From assembly GCA_944372095.1 (NCBI GenBank), contig CALVYG010000008.1, positions 1-52,866 on the forward strand: a stretch of DNA of 52,866 nucleotides, in the 5' to 3' direction. The notes under the pieces were generated by a model. The model had not been told where the DNA came from. It saw only the letters and a list, made by a program, of their open reading frames with translations, and made no database searches. The stretch is from an uncultured Clostridia bacterium. GTDB lineage: Bacteria; Bacillota; Clostridia; Christensenellales; DTU072. This document shows positions 35,244-43,448 of the stretch, piece after piece. The position numbers and the translations under genes are program-made. How positions within the stretch are numbered: the stretch's first letter is position 1; the number at the start of each line of letters is the position of its first letter.

Positions 35244-35444
35244 CTATTTTTCTATGCCGAGCAGTTCGCCTACCGTGACTCCGTATATTTCCGCAAGCTT
35301 AATCAGATTTTCATACTCCGGCCTCGATACGTCGTTTTCCCAATCGCTTACGTTCGATTGCGCTATACCCAGCTTTTCCGCTATCTCTCTTTGCGTTAAT
35401 CCGTTTTCTTTACGGTATGCCTTGAATAATTTTCCGAATTCCAT
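35244..35444 (-). CDS. Small XRE-family helix-turn-helix regulator
   Basis: A 66-residue protein that is a single HTH_XRE domain: FGKLFKAYRKENGLTQREIA, KLGIAQSNVSDWENDVSRP, LIKLAEIYGVTVGELLG. The ATG at 35444 is preferred over a TTG at 35456, since the family starts here. Neither has a Shine-Dalgarno sequence. It is divergent from a SHOCT membrane-protein gene, and two 17-bp repeats in the shared promoter (35463-35502) are its likely binding sites. Confidence 0.85.
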   Translation of the reverse strand: MEFGKLFKAYRKENGLTQREIAEKLGIAQSNVSDWENDVSRPEYENLIKLAEIYGVTVGELLGIEK

Positions 35445-35462
35445 AATTATATACAATAAATA

Positions 35463-35502
35463 ATATGTGCGTTACCTATTGACAAATATGTGCAATGCCT
35501 AT
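35463..35502. promoter_or_regulatory. Two direct-repeat operators around a -35 box
   Basis: ATATGTGCGTTACCTAT (35463-35479) and ATATGTGCAATGCCTAT (35486-35502) share 14 of 17 positions and are 23 bp apart. The -35 TTGACA (35479-35484) lies between them. Each fits ATATGT-N5-(A/G)CCTAT. Binding would block transcription of the SHOCT gene, and probably of the regulator itself. Confidence 0.6.
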
Positions 35503-35507
35503 ATAAT
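35479..35507 (+). promoter_or_regulatory. Consensus promoter of the SHOCT gene
   Basis: TTGACA (35479-35484), 17 bp, TATAAT (35502-35507). The ATG at 35540 follows with GGGAGG at the right distance. Confidence 0.8.
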
Positions 35508-35539
35508 ATATTTGATTTTTGTTCGACGGGAGGCAGAAA

Positions 35540-35974
35540 ATGAAAAAAGAAGAAAAGTTTTTAGGTATAGAAGTTGCCGTCGCCACGCTTATTTTAATTC
35601 TCGGATTTGTTTTGATGATAATCGGAATTATAGGTGCAGACGCTTGCAGCGATACGTTAAGAGAAACCGTATTCAACGAAGAGTGGGGGTTGTACGGCAG
35701 CGAGGCGCAAAAGACTTATCAGGTTTTGACGGCGCAGTTTAATAATATTTTGTTTATTGTAAGCGGAATACTGCTTATCTTATACGGGATAAAAGTTTTG
35801 GTTATTTTCAAGAAGAGCGTAACGAAAGAAGAAAAAATAAAAGCAGAGGACGATTTTGACAGACAGATGCAGAGTATACAAAAATTGTATTTGTTGTTTG
35901 AAAAAGGAATTTTAACGGAGGACGAATATAAAAACAGAAAAGCTCAGATATTGCAGGAAGATAAAGTCATATAG
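35540..35974 (+). CDS. Two-helix membrane protein with C-terminal SHOCT domain
   Basis: A 144-residue protein. I start it at the ATG 35540 with GGGAGG upstream, not at the in-frame TTG 35519. Two membrane helices (about 10-32 and 71-90) bracket a short external loop. The C-terminus contains a SHOCT domain, IQKLYLLFEKGILTEDEYKN, a short oligomerisation or binding module found on many small membrane proteins. Function unknown. It is under the control region shared with the XRE gene. Confidence 0.8.
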   Translation: MKKEEKFLGIEVAVATLILILGFVLMIIGIIGADACSDTLRETVFNEEWGLYGSEAQKTYQVLTAQFNNILFIVSGILLILYGIKVLVIFKKSVTKEEKIKAEDDFDRQMQSIQKLYLLFEKGILTEDEYKNRKAQILQEDKVI

Positions 35975-35995
35975 GAACGAAAGGGAAAAAGAAAG

Positions 35996-36033
35996 AAAAG
36001 AGCCGCGCTTGAAATTAAAGCGCGGCTTTTATT
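35996..36033. terminator. Bidirectional terminator between the SHOCT gene and trxB
   Basis: AGCCGCGCTT and AAGCGCGGCT (36001-36010, 36018-36027) with a 7-nt loop, an A-rich tract on the left and T-rich on the right. It can serve both convergent genes. Confidence 0.85.
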
Positions 36034-36049
36034 TACCGAAGATTTAATA

Positions 36050-36964
36050 TTACAGCGACGCGATGTAAGAGCAGGCGTTCATGGCGGCGTTTGCGCCGTC
36101 GCCTACGGCAGTGGTCAGCTGGCGTATTTTCTTGGTGCGGCAATCTCCGGCGGCGTATATGCCGGGCGTTTTTGTCGCGCACGTTTCATCCGCTTCTATG
36201 TACCCTTCCTTGTCGAGAGACACAAGATTTTCGTATTGCCTGTTATCGGGAATCTGTCCGATTGCAATGAAACATCCTTTTACGTTCAGTTCGGATTCTT
36301 TTTTGTTTACCCTGCCGCTGAATATGAGTCCGCTCAGTTCGTTTTCGCCCTTGAATCCTGTCAGACACACGTCGGGGATAATTTCCACGTTCGGAAGTTT
36401 TCTTAAAACTTTTACAAGCGCTTCGTCTCCGAAAAATTTGTCAAACCACGTGCAGACGTAAACTTTTCTGCAATATTCGGATAACAGAATACCGTATTGT
36501 AAAGCTGTGTTGCCGTCGCCGATTAACGCCACGTCTTCGCCCGAAAAAAACGCTCCGTCGCATACGGCGCAGTAGGAGATTCCTTTTCCGGTCAGTTCTT
36601 CTTCGCGCGGAAGATTGATGTGCTTGTGCTTTACGCCTGCGGCAATTATGACGGATTTACCGTAAAACACGTCGCCGTCTTCGGTTTCCAGGCGGAATTT
36701 GCCTTCCGATTCTTTCAATACGCTTTTTATGCGCGCAAGTTCGAATTCCGCGCCGAGGTCGGTTATCTGGTCGTAAAGTTTTTCGCTCAGTTCGAGTCCG
36801 CTTATGCGTTTACGGGTAGGGAAATTTTCCACTCTCGGACTGGAAGCAATCTGTCCGCCGATAGTTTCCTGCTCGAAAACCGTAACGCTTTTACCGTTTC
36901 TTAAAGCGTACAACGCGGCGGTCATTCCCGCCGCGCCTCCGCCGATTATGAGTATATCTTTCAT
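36050..36964 (-). CDS. trxB: Thioredoxin-disulfide reductase
   Basis: A 304-residue FAD enzyme. FAD-binding GGGAAGMTAALYALR is at the N-terminus, the redox pair CAVC is at Cys132 and Cys135, and the NADPH loop is GDGNTALQ rather than the usual GGGDSA. The C-terminal FAD contact is YAAGDCRTKKIRQLTTA. It starts 3 nt after nrdD, so it probably recycles the redoxin domain at the end of NrdD. The atypical NADPH loop leaves a small chance that another electron donor such as ferredoxin is used. Confidence 0.9.
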   Translation of the reverse strand: MKDILIIGGGAAGMTAALYALRNGKSVTVFEQETIGGQIASSPRVENFPTRKRISGLELSEKLYDQITDLGAEFELARIKSVLKESEGKFRLETEDGDVFYGKSVIIAAGVKHKHINLPREEELTGKGISYCAVCDGAFFSGEDVALIGDGNTALQYGILLSEYCRKVYVCTWFDKFFGDEALVKVLRKLPNVEIIPDVCLTGFKGENELSGLIFSGRVNKKESELNVKGCFIAIGQIPDNRQYENLVSLDKEGYIEADETCATKTPGIYAAGDCRTKKIRQLTTAVGDGANAAMNACSYIASL

Positions 36965-36967
36965 CGT

Positions 36968-39355
36968 TTATCCTTTCGCGTTTTCAATATATTTTTTAAT
37001 GTTGCTTGCGTTGCGGTACTGCGTTGCGGCGCCGCCTTTTACTACAACGAGGGTGGGAGCCTGGATTATTCCGTATTCAGCTACCGCGTCTTTGTTGTCT
37101 TCGGCATAAATTTTTTCGTATTTTATTCCCGCTTTATCGAGCATATTTGCGCTCATTTTGCAGTTGGGACAGGTTTTTGTCGCAAACAGATATATTCCGT
37201 CCGCATTGCTTTGTACCGGTTTTGCGTTTCCTTTATTGTCGTCGCATTCGCTTGCGGAAGATACGCCGCCGTGCTTCATTACCGAATTTGCGATATCGTA
37301 TTCCTTTCTTTCTTCGTATTCCTCGCGTTTTCCGTCGTTCCAGTTCTGTACCGGACGGTAGTAACCCGTTATTCTGCTGTAAACTTCCGCGGTTTCTCCG
37401 CAAACGGGGCATTTGAAATGTTCGCCCGCAAGATATCCGTGATTTTTACATACCGAATATGTGGGAGACATAGTGTAATAAGGCAGTTTGTAGTTTTCCG
37501 CAATTTTTCTTACAAGATTTGCCGCCGCTTTCCAGTCGGGTAGTTTTTCTCCGAGGAATGCGTGGAAGACCGTTCCCGACGTGTACAGCGTTTGCAGTTC
37601 GTCCTGTATGTCCAATGCGTCGAATATGTCCGACGTAAACCCGACGGGAAGGTGGGACGAATTGGTATAATACGGAGTTTTTCCGTTTTCCGACGCCGTT
37701 ATGATGTCGGGGTAACGCTGTTTGTCGTGTTTTGCAAGACGGTAGGTCGTCGATTCCGCGGGCGTCGCTTCGAGATTGTATAAATCGCCGTACATTTCCT
37801 GGTAATCGCTTAATTTTTCACGCATGAAATTAAGTACTTTCTTCGTGAATTCCTGCGTTTCTTTATGCGTCATGTCTTTTCCTATCCATTTCGCGTTGAG
37901 TCCCACTTCGTTCATTCCGATAAGTCCGATTGTCGAAAAATGGTTGTTGAACGTTCCGAGGTATTTTTTCGTGTAAGGATAGAGTCCGCCGTCGAGAAGT
38001 TTCGTTATAACCGTTCTTTTGATTTTAAGACTGCGCGCGCTTATATCCATAAGTTTTGTAAGGCGTTTGAAAAAGTCTTCTTCGTTTTCGGCAAGGTAAG
38101 CAATTCTCGGCATATTGATAGTGACAACGCCTACGGACCCCGTCGATTCACCGCTTCCGAAAAATCCGCCCGATTTTTTACGGAGTTCTCTGAGGTCGAG
38201 ACGGAGCCTGCAACACATACTGCGTACGTCCGACGGTTCCATATCGCTGTTGATATAATTGCTGAAATACGGGGTGCCGTATTTTGCGGTCATTTCAAAG
38301 AGCAATTTGTTGTTTTCCGTTTCCGACCAGTCGAAATCCCTTGTTATCGAATATGTCGGGATAGGATATTGGAAACCTCTTCCGTTAGCGTCGCCTTCAA
38401 TCATAATTTCGATAAACGCTTTGTTTACCATTGCCATTTCCTTGACGCAGTCCTTGTATTTGAAATTCATTTCTTTACCGCCGACTATGGCGTTGAGCTC
38501 TGCGAGGTCGTTCGGAACAACCCAGTCAAGAGTGATATTGGTAAAAGGAGCCTGAGTTCCCCAACGTGAAGGCGTGTTAACGCCGTAAATGAACGATTGA
38601 ATACACTGTTTGACTTCCTTGTAAGTAAGATTGTCTACTTTTACAAAAGGAGCGAGATAAGTATCGAAAGAGGAGAAAGCCTGAGCGCCTGCCCATTCGT
38701 TCTGCATAATTCCGAGGAAGTTTACCATCTGGTTGCAGAGAGTGGAGAGGTGGGAAGCGGGAGAAGAGGTTATTTTTCCCGGAACTCCGCCGAGCCCTTC
38801 CTGTATAAGCTGTTTAAGCGACCAACCTGCACAGTAGCCCGTAAGCATACTGAGGTCGTGTATGTGAATATCGGCGTTGCGGTGGGCGTCGGCTATTTCT
38901 TTGTCGTAGACTTCGCTCAGCCAGTAATTTGCCGTTATCGCGCCTGAGTTTGAAAGAATCAGTCCGCCGACGGAATACGTTACCGTGCTGTTTTCTTTTA
39001 CACGCCAGTCGGATACTTTCAGATACGAATCCACTATTTCCTTATAATCTAGAACGGTGGATTTTAGGTTACGGAGTTTTTCTCTTTGCTTACGGTAGAG
39101 AATATACGCTTTCGCAACGTCTGCAAAACCTGCCTGTACGAGGATATCTTCAACGCTGTCCTGTATGTCTTCGACCGCTATTTTACCGTCTTTGATTTTC
39201 GGCGTGAAATCGCTTGTTACTTTCAGTGCGAGCATATCGATAACCGTAGGATGATAATCCTTGTTTACCGCCTCGAACGCTTTTGTTATTGCAGTCGCTA
39301 TCTTGGAAATATCGAACGCACATTCTTTTCCGTCTCTTTTAATTACGCTGTACAT
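36968..39355 (-). CDS. nrdD: Anaerobic ribonucleoside-triphosphate reductase with fused C-terminal redoxin
   Basis: A 795-residue class III ribonucleotide reductase. It has an N-terminal ATP cone (YSVIKRDGKECAFDISKI), the large barrel, a zinc site (CKNHGY and CPVCGE), and the glycyl-radical loop RITGYYRPVQNW. After about residue 717 there is an extra thioredoxin/glutaredoxin-like domain beginning DGIYLFATKTCPNCKMS, with Cys729 and Cys732, and a cis-Pro in IQAPTLVV. The enzyme makes dNTPs under anaerobic conditions after activation by NrdG. The fused redoxin with adjacent trxB suggests a thiol-reductant type rather than the formate type. Expressed after nrdG, 117 nt downstream of it. Confidence 0.93.
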   Translation of the reverse strand: MYSVIKRDGKECAFDISKIATAITKAFEAVNKDYHPTVIDMLALKVTSDFTPKIKDGKIAVEDIQDSVEDILVQAGFADVAKAYILYRKQREKLRNLKSTVLDYKEIVDSYLKVSDWRVKENSTVTYSVGGLILSNSGAITANYWLSEVYDKEIADAHRNADIHIHDLSMLTGYCAGWSLKQLIQEGLGGVPGKITSSPASHLSTLCNQMVNFLGIMQNEWAGAQAFSSFDTYLAPFVKVDNLTYKEVKQCIQSFIYGVNTPSRWGTQAPFTNITLDWVVPNDLAELNAIVGGKEMNFKYKDCVKEMAMVNKAFIEIMIEGDANGRGFQYPIPTYSITRDFDWSETENNKLLFEMTAKYGTPYFSNYINSDMEPSDVRSMCCRLRLDLRELRKKSGGFFGSGESTGSVGVVTINMPRIAYLAENEEDFFKRLTKLMDISARSLKIKRTVITKLLDGGLYPYTKKYLGTFNNHFSTIGLIGMNEVGLNAKWIGKDMTHKETQEFTKKVLNFMREKLSDYQEMYGDLYNLEATPAESTTYRLAKHDKQRYPDIITASENGKTPYYTNSSHLPVGFTSDIFDALDIQDELQTLYTSGTVFHAFLGEKLPDWKAAANLVRKIAENYKLPYYTMSPTYSVCKNHGYLAGEHFKCPVCGETAEVYSRITGYYRPVQNWNDGKREEYEERKEYDIANSVMKHGGVSSASECDDNKGNAKPVQSNADGIYLFATKTCPNCKMSANMLDKAGIKYEKIYAEDNKDAVAEYGIIQAPTLVVVKGGAATQYRNASNIKKYIENAKG

Positions 39356-39472
39356 AGTCCCTCCGTATCCTTTTGTTTATTTTTCTTTATTTCTTCTTTG
39401 TAAATTATTTTTCCCTTGTTATGTTATCCGAAACGGACAAAAGTTTTCCGTATCGGGTTCCGTCCTGAATTT

Positions 39473-40156
39473 TTACAAACCGCGAATTTGCGCCGACGGC
39501 ACGTATTTCTGTGCAATCGAAAGGAAAATCCGCATTTTATCTTCGCCGACGCCTTCCGCATTTCCTATGAGATTTCCGCTGTCGACGAAATTCTGTAAAA
39601 AATATCGCTTTGCGCCGGCAACCCATTTTGCCGTATCTTCGACGGATTTTTCGTCGTGGTAGCCTTTTACGACAGTCGTACGGAACTCGTAATCCGTTTT
39701 ACCCGATTTAAGGAATCCGATGCTTTCGTCGATTTTTTTTACGTCGACTTCCGTTCCCGCCGTGAAAGAGTATTTTTCGGGCGAATTTTTGACGTCCATT
39801 GCAACGTAATCGACAATTCCGCGCTCAACGATATTTATCAGTTTTTCGGGGAAACTGCCGTTTGTGTCGAGCTTAACCGAAAATCCGAGACTTTTAATTT
39901 TCCCGATAAACTCTTCGATACCGTCGCATAAAAGCGGTTCGCCCCCCGTAATACATACCCCGTCGAGTATACCGACGCGTTTTTTCAGAAAATCGAAAAT
40001 TTCCTGTTCGTTGAAAACGGAATCGGGCTTTTCCGTGACGAGGGAAGCGTTATGACAGAACGGACAGCGGAAATTGCACCCGTAAGTGAAAACGGTACAA
40101 GCCACTTTCGACGGATAGTCGAGAAGGGTAAGTTTCTGCAATCCGCCTATGACCAT
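39473..40156 (-). CDS. nrdG: Anaerobic ribonucleotide reductase activating protein (radical SAM)
   Basis: A 227-residue radical-SAM activase. The cluster motif is CNFRCPFC and the SAM loop ITGGEPLL. It generates the glycyl radical on NrdD. I choose the ATG at 40156, because a GGAGG site lies just before it; an upstream in-frame ATG at 40171 has none. Its size and single cluster are normal. It leads the nrdG-nrdD-trxB unit, with a consensus-like promoter upstream. Confidence 0.9.
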   Translation of the reverse strand: MVIGGLQKLTLLDYPSKVACTVFTYGCNFRCPFCHNASLVTEKPDSVFNEQEIFDFLKKRVGILDGVCITGGEPLLCDGIEEFIGKIKSLGFSVKLDTNGSFPEKLINIVERGIVDYVAMDVKNSPEKYSFTAGTEVDVKKIDESIGFLKSGKTDYEFRTTVVKGYHDEKSVEDTAKWVAGAKRYFLQNFVDSGNLIGNAEGVGEDKMRIFLSIAQKYVPSAQIRGL

Positions 40157-40200
40157 TTCCACCTCCAACATTCAGCCTCGCGATAACAAAGCCAAGACGG

Positions 40201-40242
40201 ATTGTACCACAAACAAAACCGCTTGTAAAGTGATATTGTCAC
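40201..40242 (-). promoter_or_regulatory. Promoter of nrdG with an FNR/CRP-like palindrome at about -41
   Basis: On the minus strand TTTACA (40229-40224), 17 bp and TACAAT (40206-40201). Immediately upstream, GTGA-TATTG-TCAC (40230-40242) is centred about 42 bp from the predicted start, the place where FNR/CRP-type activators act on class II promoters. Confidence 0.55.
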
Positions 40243-40273
40243 ATAACCGTAAAATATCCGAAATTTTTTTGAA

Positions 40274-40322
40274 CCACAATATTTTGTGCCGAAAAGGAAA
40301 ATTTTACCACAAAATATTCCAA
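40274..40322. promoter_or_regulatory. Possible pair of NrdR boxes upstream of nrdG
   Basis: CCACAATATTTTGTGC (40274-40289) is close to the NrdR box consensus acaCwAtATaTwGtgt. A poorer match begins 33 nt later (CCACAAAATATTCC at 40307). Paired boxes three helical turns apart are typical of NrdR, but the second one is weak and both are far from the promoter. Confidence 0.35.
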
Positions 40323-40708
40323 GGGCGAATTTTTATGGTTGCTCGGTAGCGAGCGCTACAAATGCCGCGGAACGGCGTATAAACAGGCGGTAAGGATACC
40401 CTATCGCGGGGTAATGAAACTTGTTTAAGGCGGTTCGGAAAAGGATTTGTTTAACATATCCGAACGTTAAACACGGTGAAAAATTTTTTTGTCGGACAAC
40501 AACTAACCGGCGGTCAGGCAGACGGATGAGACAAAAAGTATGTTAAGTACGGTAAAATACGGAAAACGGACGGAATAGTCATATTCGTGAGGTTAAAGCA
40601 CTTGCGCGGGAACGTGGGGTTGTGGTACAATAAAAAAAACGTTTATAAGAAACGTCGGGAGAGACAAAATATTCAGGAGCGCGGATTCTGCGCTTATCGG
40701 AAAGAGAA

Positions 40709-42205
40709 ATGGTATTATCGGAAATAATAACGGAACTGCCCGTAAAGGGAGCCGATGCCGCCGCGTATGACGGCGGAGAGTTCAAGAACGGAAAAATCGT
40801 CGTAAAAAAAGGTGAAACGGTTGATTTCACTTCGTTTTTTAATGCGTTTGACGCCGGATTTTACAGTAAATACACAACGGTGGGAGAAGTTAAATTAAAA
40901 CTCGATTACGTCGGGCGCGCCTGCGTGGTGATAATAAGGTACGCAAGAAAGGGAAAACCGAAAGATATGAGCGTAGCGTATACTTACGAACGCGTAGCGG
41001 CGGCAGTGAGCGAAAACGGATGTGAAATCGACGTGGGTATCAACCGCGGAGGGATACTGGGATTCGTATTCAGAGCGGAAAGCGACGGCGTGGAAATATC
41101 GGGAGGACGGTGGGAATGCGACGATTCCTGCCAAGTCAATTCCGTAAGAGCGGGGTTTGTGATATGCACTTATAAAAGGGAATCCGACGCATTGAGAAAC
41201 GCCGCGGTTTTAAGTCGCGCGGTCGGAAACGCCGCCGATATTTATGTTGTCGATAACGGTAATACGCTGAATACAACGGATTTACCCGAAAACGTTTCTT
41301 TGCTGCCTTGCCGCAACCTGGGCGGCAGCGGAGGATTTTCCCGCGGTATGGCAGAATGTATAAACAACGGAAATACGCATTTCGTTCTTATGGACGACGA
41401 TATTGTGTTCGACGGCAGAACCGTAAGAAAAACGCTCGGAATTCTGGAAGTTCTGAAAGCGGATAAAAAACAGATTTCAATAGGCGGAGCAATGATGAGT
41501 TTTACCGAGCCGTCAGTTGTTTACGAAGCGGGAGCGTATGTTGGGGAAGCAAAGTTAAGGTTGCCTAAACACAATGTTAAGATAGCGGAAAAGGGCGGTT
41601 TGGTTTGGTGCGCGGAAGAGACGAAGATAAACTATTCGGGCTGGTGGTATTTCTGCGCGCCGGTGTCGCTGATAAAAGAAAAAGGGCTTTCTATGCCGTT
41701 TTTTATCAAATACGACGACGCGGAATTCGGACTGAGAACATCGGAAATATGTCCTGTCGTATGTCCGCTCGGGATAGGCGTATGGCATCAGGATTTTGAA
41801 ACGAAACTCCCCCCTTATATGTACTATTATCTCAGGAGAAACAGCCTTATAACTTCCGCCGCGACGGGGAACGGTTCGCTGTTTAACGCTACGCTTAAAT
41901 TATGGGGAAGCGTGGTTAAATTTTTAAGAAACGATAAAAAAGCTCTCGCTTACGTTTTCGACGGTTACGACGATTATCTTAAAGGAACGGAGTTTCTTGA
42001 AAAAACCGACGGCGAAGAATTGCACGATAAGGTGCGAATTGCGCCCGTAAAAGAGAGAAACGCGGTCGGAATAGTGTTGAAAGCCTTTACGGTATGGTTG
42101 AAACTTCTGCTTTTTTCCGCAAAAATAAACGCCGGATACCGCGATAAACGCGACGAGTTGTGTTCGCTCGACGCGTGGAAAAGCAGATTTGAAACCGATA
42201 AATGA
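40709..42205 (+). CDS. GlfT2-like galactofuranosyltransferase-type glycosyltransferase (GT2)
   Basis: A 498-residue protein. An N-terminal beta-rich domain (1-145) is followed by a GT-A domain: ICTYKRES, VDNGNTL, NLGGSGGFSRGM, the metal-binding VLMDDDIVFD and the catalytic-type WHQDFE (Trp359, His360), with a helical C-terminal part. The layout matches GlfT2, which polymerises galactofuranose, and related cell-surface glycan enzymes. The donor here is unknown. It acts at the cytoplasmic face. No other glycan genes are adjacent except the DUF4422 gene far away. Confidence 0.85.
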   Translation: MVLSEIITELPVKGADAAAYDGGEFKNGKIVVKKGETVDFTSFFNAFDAGFYSKYTTVGEVKLKLDYVGRACVVIIRYARKGKPKDMSVAYTYERVAAAVSENGCEIDVGINRGGILGFVFRAESDGVEISGGRWECDDSCQVNSVRAGFVICTYKRESDALRNAAVLSRAVGNAADIYVVDNGNTLNTTDLPENVSLLPCRNLGGSGGFSRGMAECINNGNTHFVLMDDDIVFDGRTVRKTLGILEVLKADKKQISIGGAMMSFTEPSVVYEAGAYVGEAKLRLPKHNVKIAEKGGLVWCAEETKINYSGWWYFCAPVSLIKEKGLSMPFFIKYDDAEFGLRTSEICPVVCPLGIGVWHQDFETKLPPYMYYYLRRNSLITSAATGNGSLFNATLKLWGSVVKFLRNDKKALAYVFDGYDDYLKGTEFLEKTDGEELHDKVRIAPVKERNAVGIVLKAFTVWLKLLLFSAKINAGYRDKRDELCSLDAWKSRFETDK

Positions 42206-42899
42206 TAATCGGATATTTCGGGGATTTGGGTTATTCGAGGGGGAAACCGCTTTTGGAAAAAATCGGTTGTCCCCCTCGGACACCCCTTTCCCGAAAATCT
42301 TAGCTTTATTCTCTTGTCTTGTCCGCTTATTTAGGTTTATACTGATATAAAGACAATAAAGCGGAGATATGAATAAAAACAAATAATTTTATAACTTATC
42401 ATATTTGAAGAACGCGAAAAGAAAAAGCGGATAAACAAAAATATAAATAATAGAGTTTTAGGGAAAGGAGAGCGCGAGAGGGAGAACAGATTTTACGAAA
42501 ATCGGTTTCCCTCTCGCAGATAAAAAATAACCGAGGGAGAAACCGCTTTTGGAAAAAATCGGTTGTCCCCCTCGGACACCCCTTTCCCGAAAATCTTAAC
42601 TTTATTCTCTTGTCTTGTCGGCTTATTTAGGTTATACTGACGATAAGTTTATTGATAAGGATAAAGAGCCATATAAAAAACTCTATTCAAAGAACGCGAA
42701 AAGAAAAAGCGGATACATAAAAATATAAATAATGAAGTTTTAGGGAAAGGAGAGCGCGAGAGGGAGAACAGATTTTACAAAATCGGTTTCCCTCTCGCAG
42801 AGAAAAAAGTAAACGCTCAAAAAGAGCGCGAGAGGGAGAACAGATTTTATGAAAATCGGTTTCCCTCTCGCAGAGAAAAAAATAAAAAAAGGAGAAGAT
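42206..42899. repeat. Cluster of palindromic repeat elements
   Basis: No gene is present. Five hairpins occur: type A at 42236-42278 and 42532-42574 (GAGGGGGAAACCG or variant against CGGTTGTCCCCCTC) and type B at 42474-42517, 42756-42798 and 42828-42871 (GCGAGAGGGA against TCCCTCTCGC, with inner GATTTT/AAAATC). A and B units, with flanks CCTTTCCC...TCCGCTT and its inverted relative, form a composite of about 290 bp repeated twice, 296 bp apart, followed by an extra B hairpin. This looks like an amplified non-coding mobile repeat. Confidence 0.85.
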
Positions 42900-43412
42900 A
42901 TGGCATACGTTGAAAGTAAAAAGCCGAGCGATAAGGTCGCGATAGAAATGTCGGACGGGAAAAGAATCGTGATAGCGCTTGACGAAAAGAATGCGCCGAT
43001 TACGGTAAAGAATTTTGTTAAGCTGGTAGGAGAGAAGTTTTACGACGGACTGATTTTCCACCGAGTGATAAGCGGATTTATGATACAAGGCGGAGACCCT
43101 ACGGGAACGGGAATGGGCGGAAGCAGAGAGACGATAAAAGGAGAATTCGCTCATAACGGAGTAAACAATCCTATCTCGCACGAACGGGGAGTTATTTCTA
43201 TGGCGAGAAGTATGATGTACAACAGTGCGTCGAGTCAGTTTTTTATTTGTCATAAAGACGCAAAATTTCTTGACGGAGAGTATGCTGCGTTCGGGAAAGT
43301 AATAGAGGGGCTGGACACGGTTGACGCTATTGCGTCGGTGCCGACTTCGAGGGGAGACAGACCCGTTAAAGAACAAAAAATGAAACGCGTTTATTTCGTA
43401 GAGGAAGAATAA
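42900..43412 (+). CDS. Peptidyl-prolyl cis-trans isomerase, cyclophilin type
   Basis: A 170-residue cyclophilin without signal peptide, so cytoplasmic. FHRVISGFMIQGGDPTGTGMG, SMARSMMYNSASSQFFIC and FGKVIEGLDTVD are the family signatures, including the catalytic Arg in FHRV and the substrate-site residues in QFFI. It catalyses proline isomerisation during folding. The ATG at 42900 with AAGGAG is preferred over an upstream in-frame start lying in the repeat hairpin. Confidence 0.92.
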   Translation: MAYVESKKPSDKVAIEMSDGKRIVIALDEKNAPITVKNFVKLVGEKFYDGLIFHRVISGFMIQGGDPTGTGMGGSRETIKGEFAHNGVNNPISHERGVISMARSMMYNSASSQFFICHKDAKFLDGEYAAFGKVIEGLDTVDAIASVPTSRGDRPVKEQKMKRVYFVEEE

Positions 43413-43448
43413 CGCGGAAACTTATACATACGATTAAGGAGAAGCAAA

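Larger units (their letters stand above)
40157..40708. other. Divergent regulatory region between nrdG and the glycosyltransferase gene
   Basis: About 550 nt without a gene. The half next to nrdG has its promoter and operator-like palindromes (40201-40322). The half next to the glycosyltransferase has a fair promoter, TTGCGC-N18-TACAAT ending at 40632. Nothing recognisable is seen from about 40330 to 40590. Confidence 0.55.

Noticed and set aside
35444..35456. TATAAT overlapping the start of the small XRE gene as a minus-strand -10 box
   Set aside because: It is one base from the ATG, so transcription would begin inside the gene and lose the start codon; no matching -35 is present.
42236..42871. 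Possible CRISPR array from repeated hairpins
   Set aside because: Units are of two kinds, unequal spacing (about 40-240 nt), and the intervening sequences are themselves repeated, so there are no spacers.
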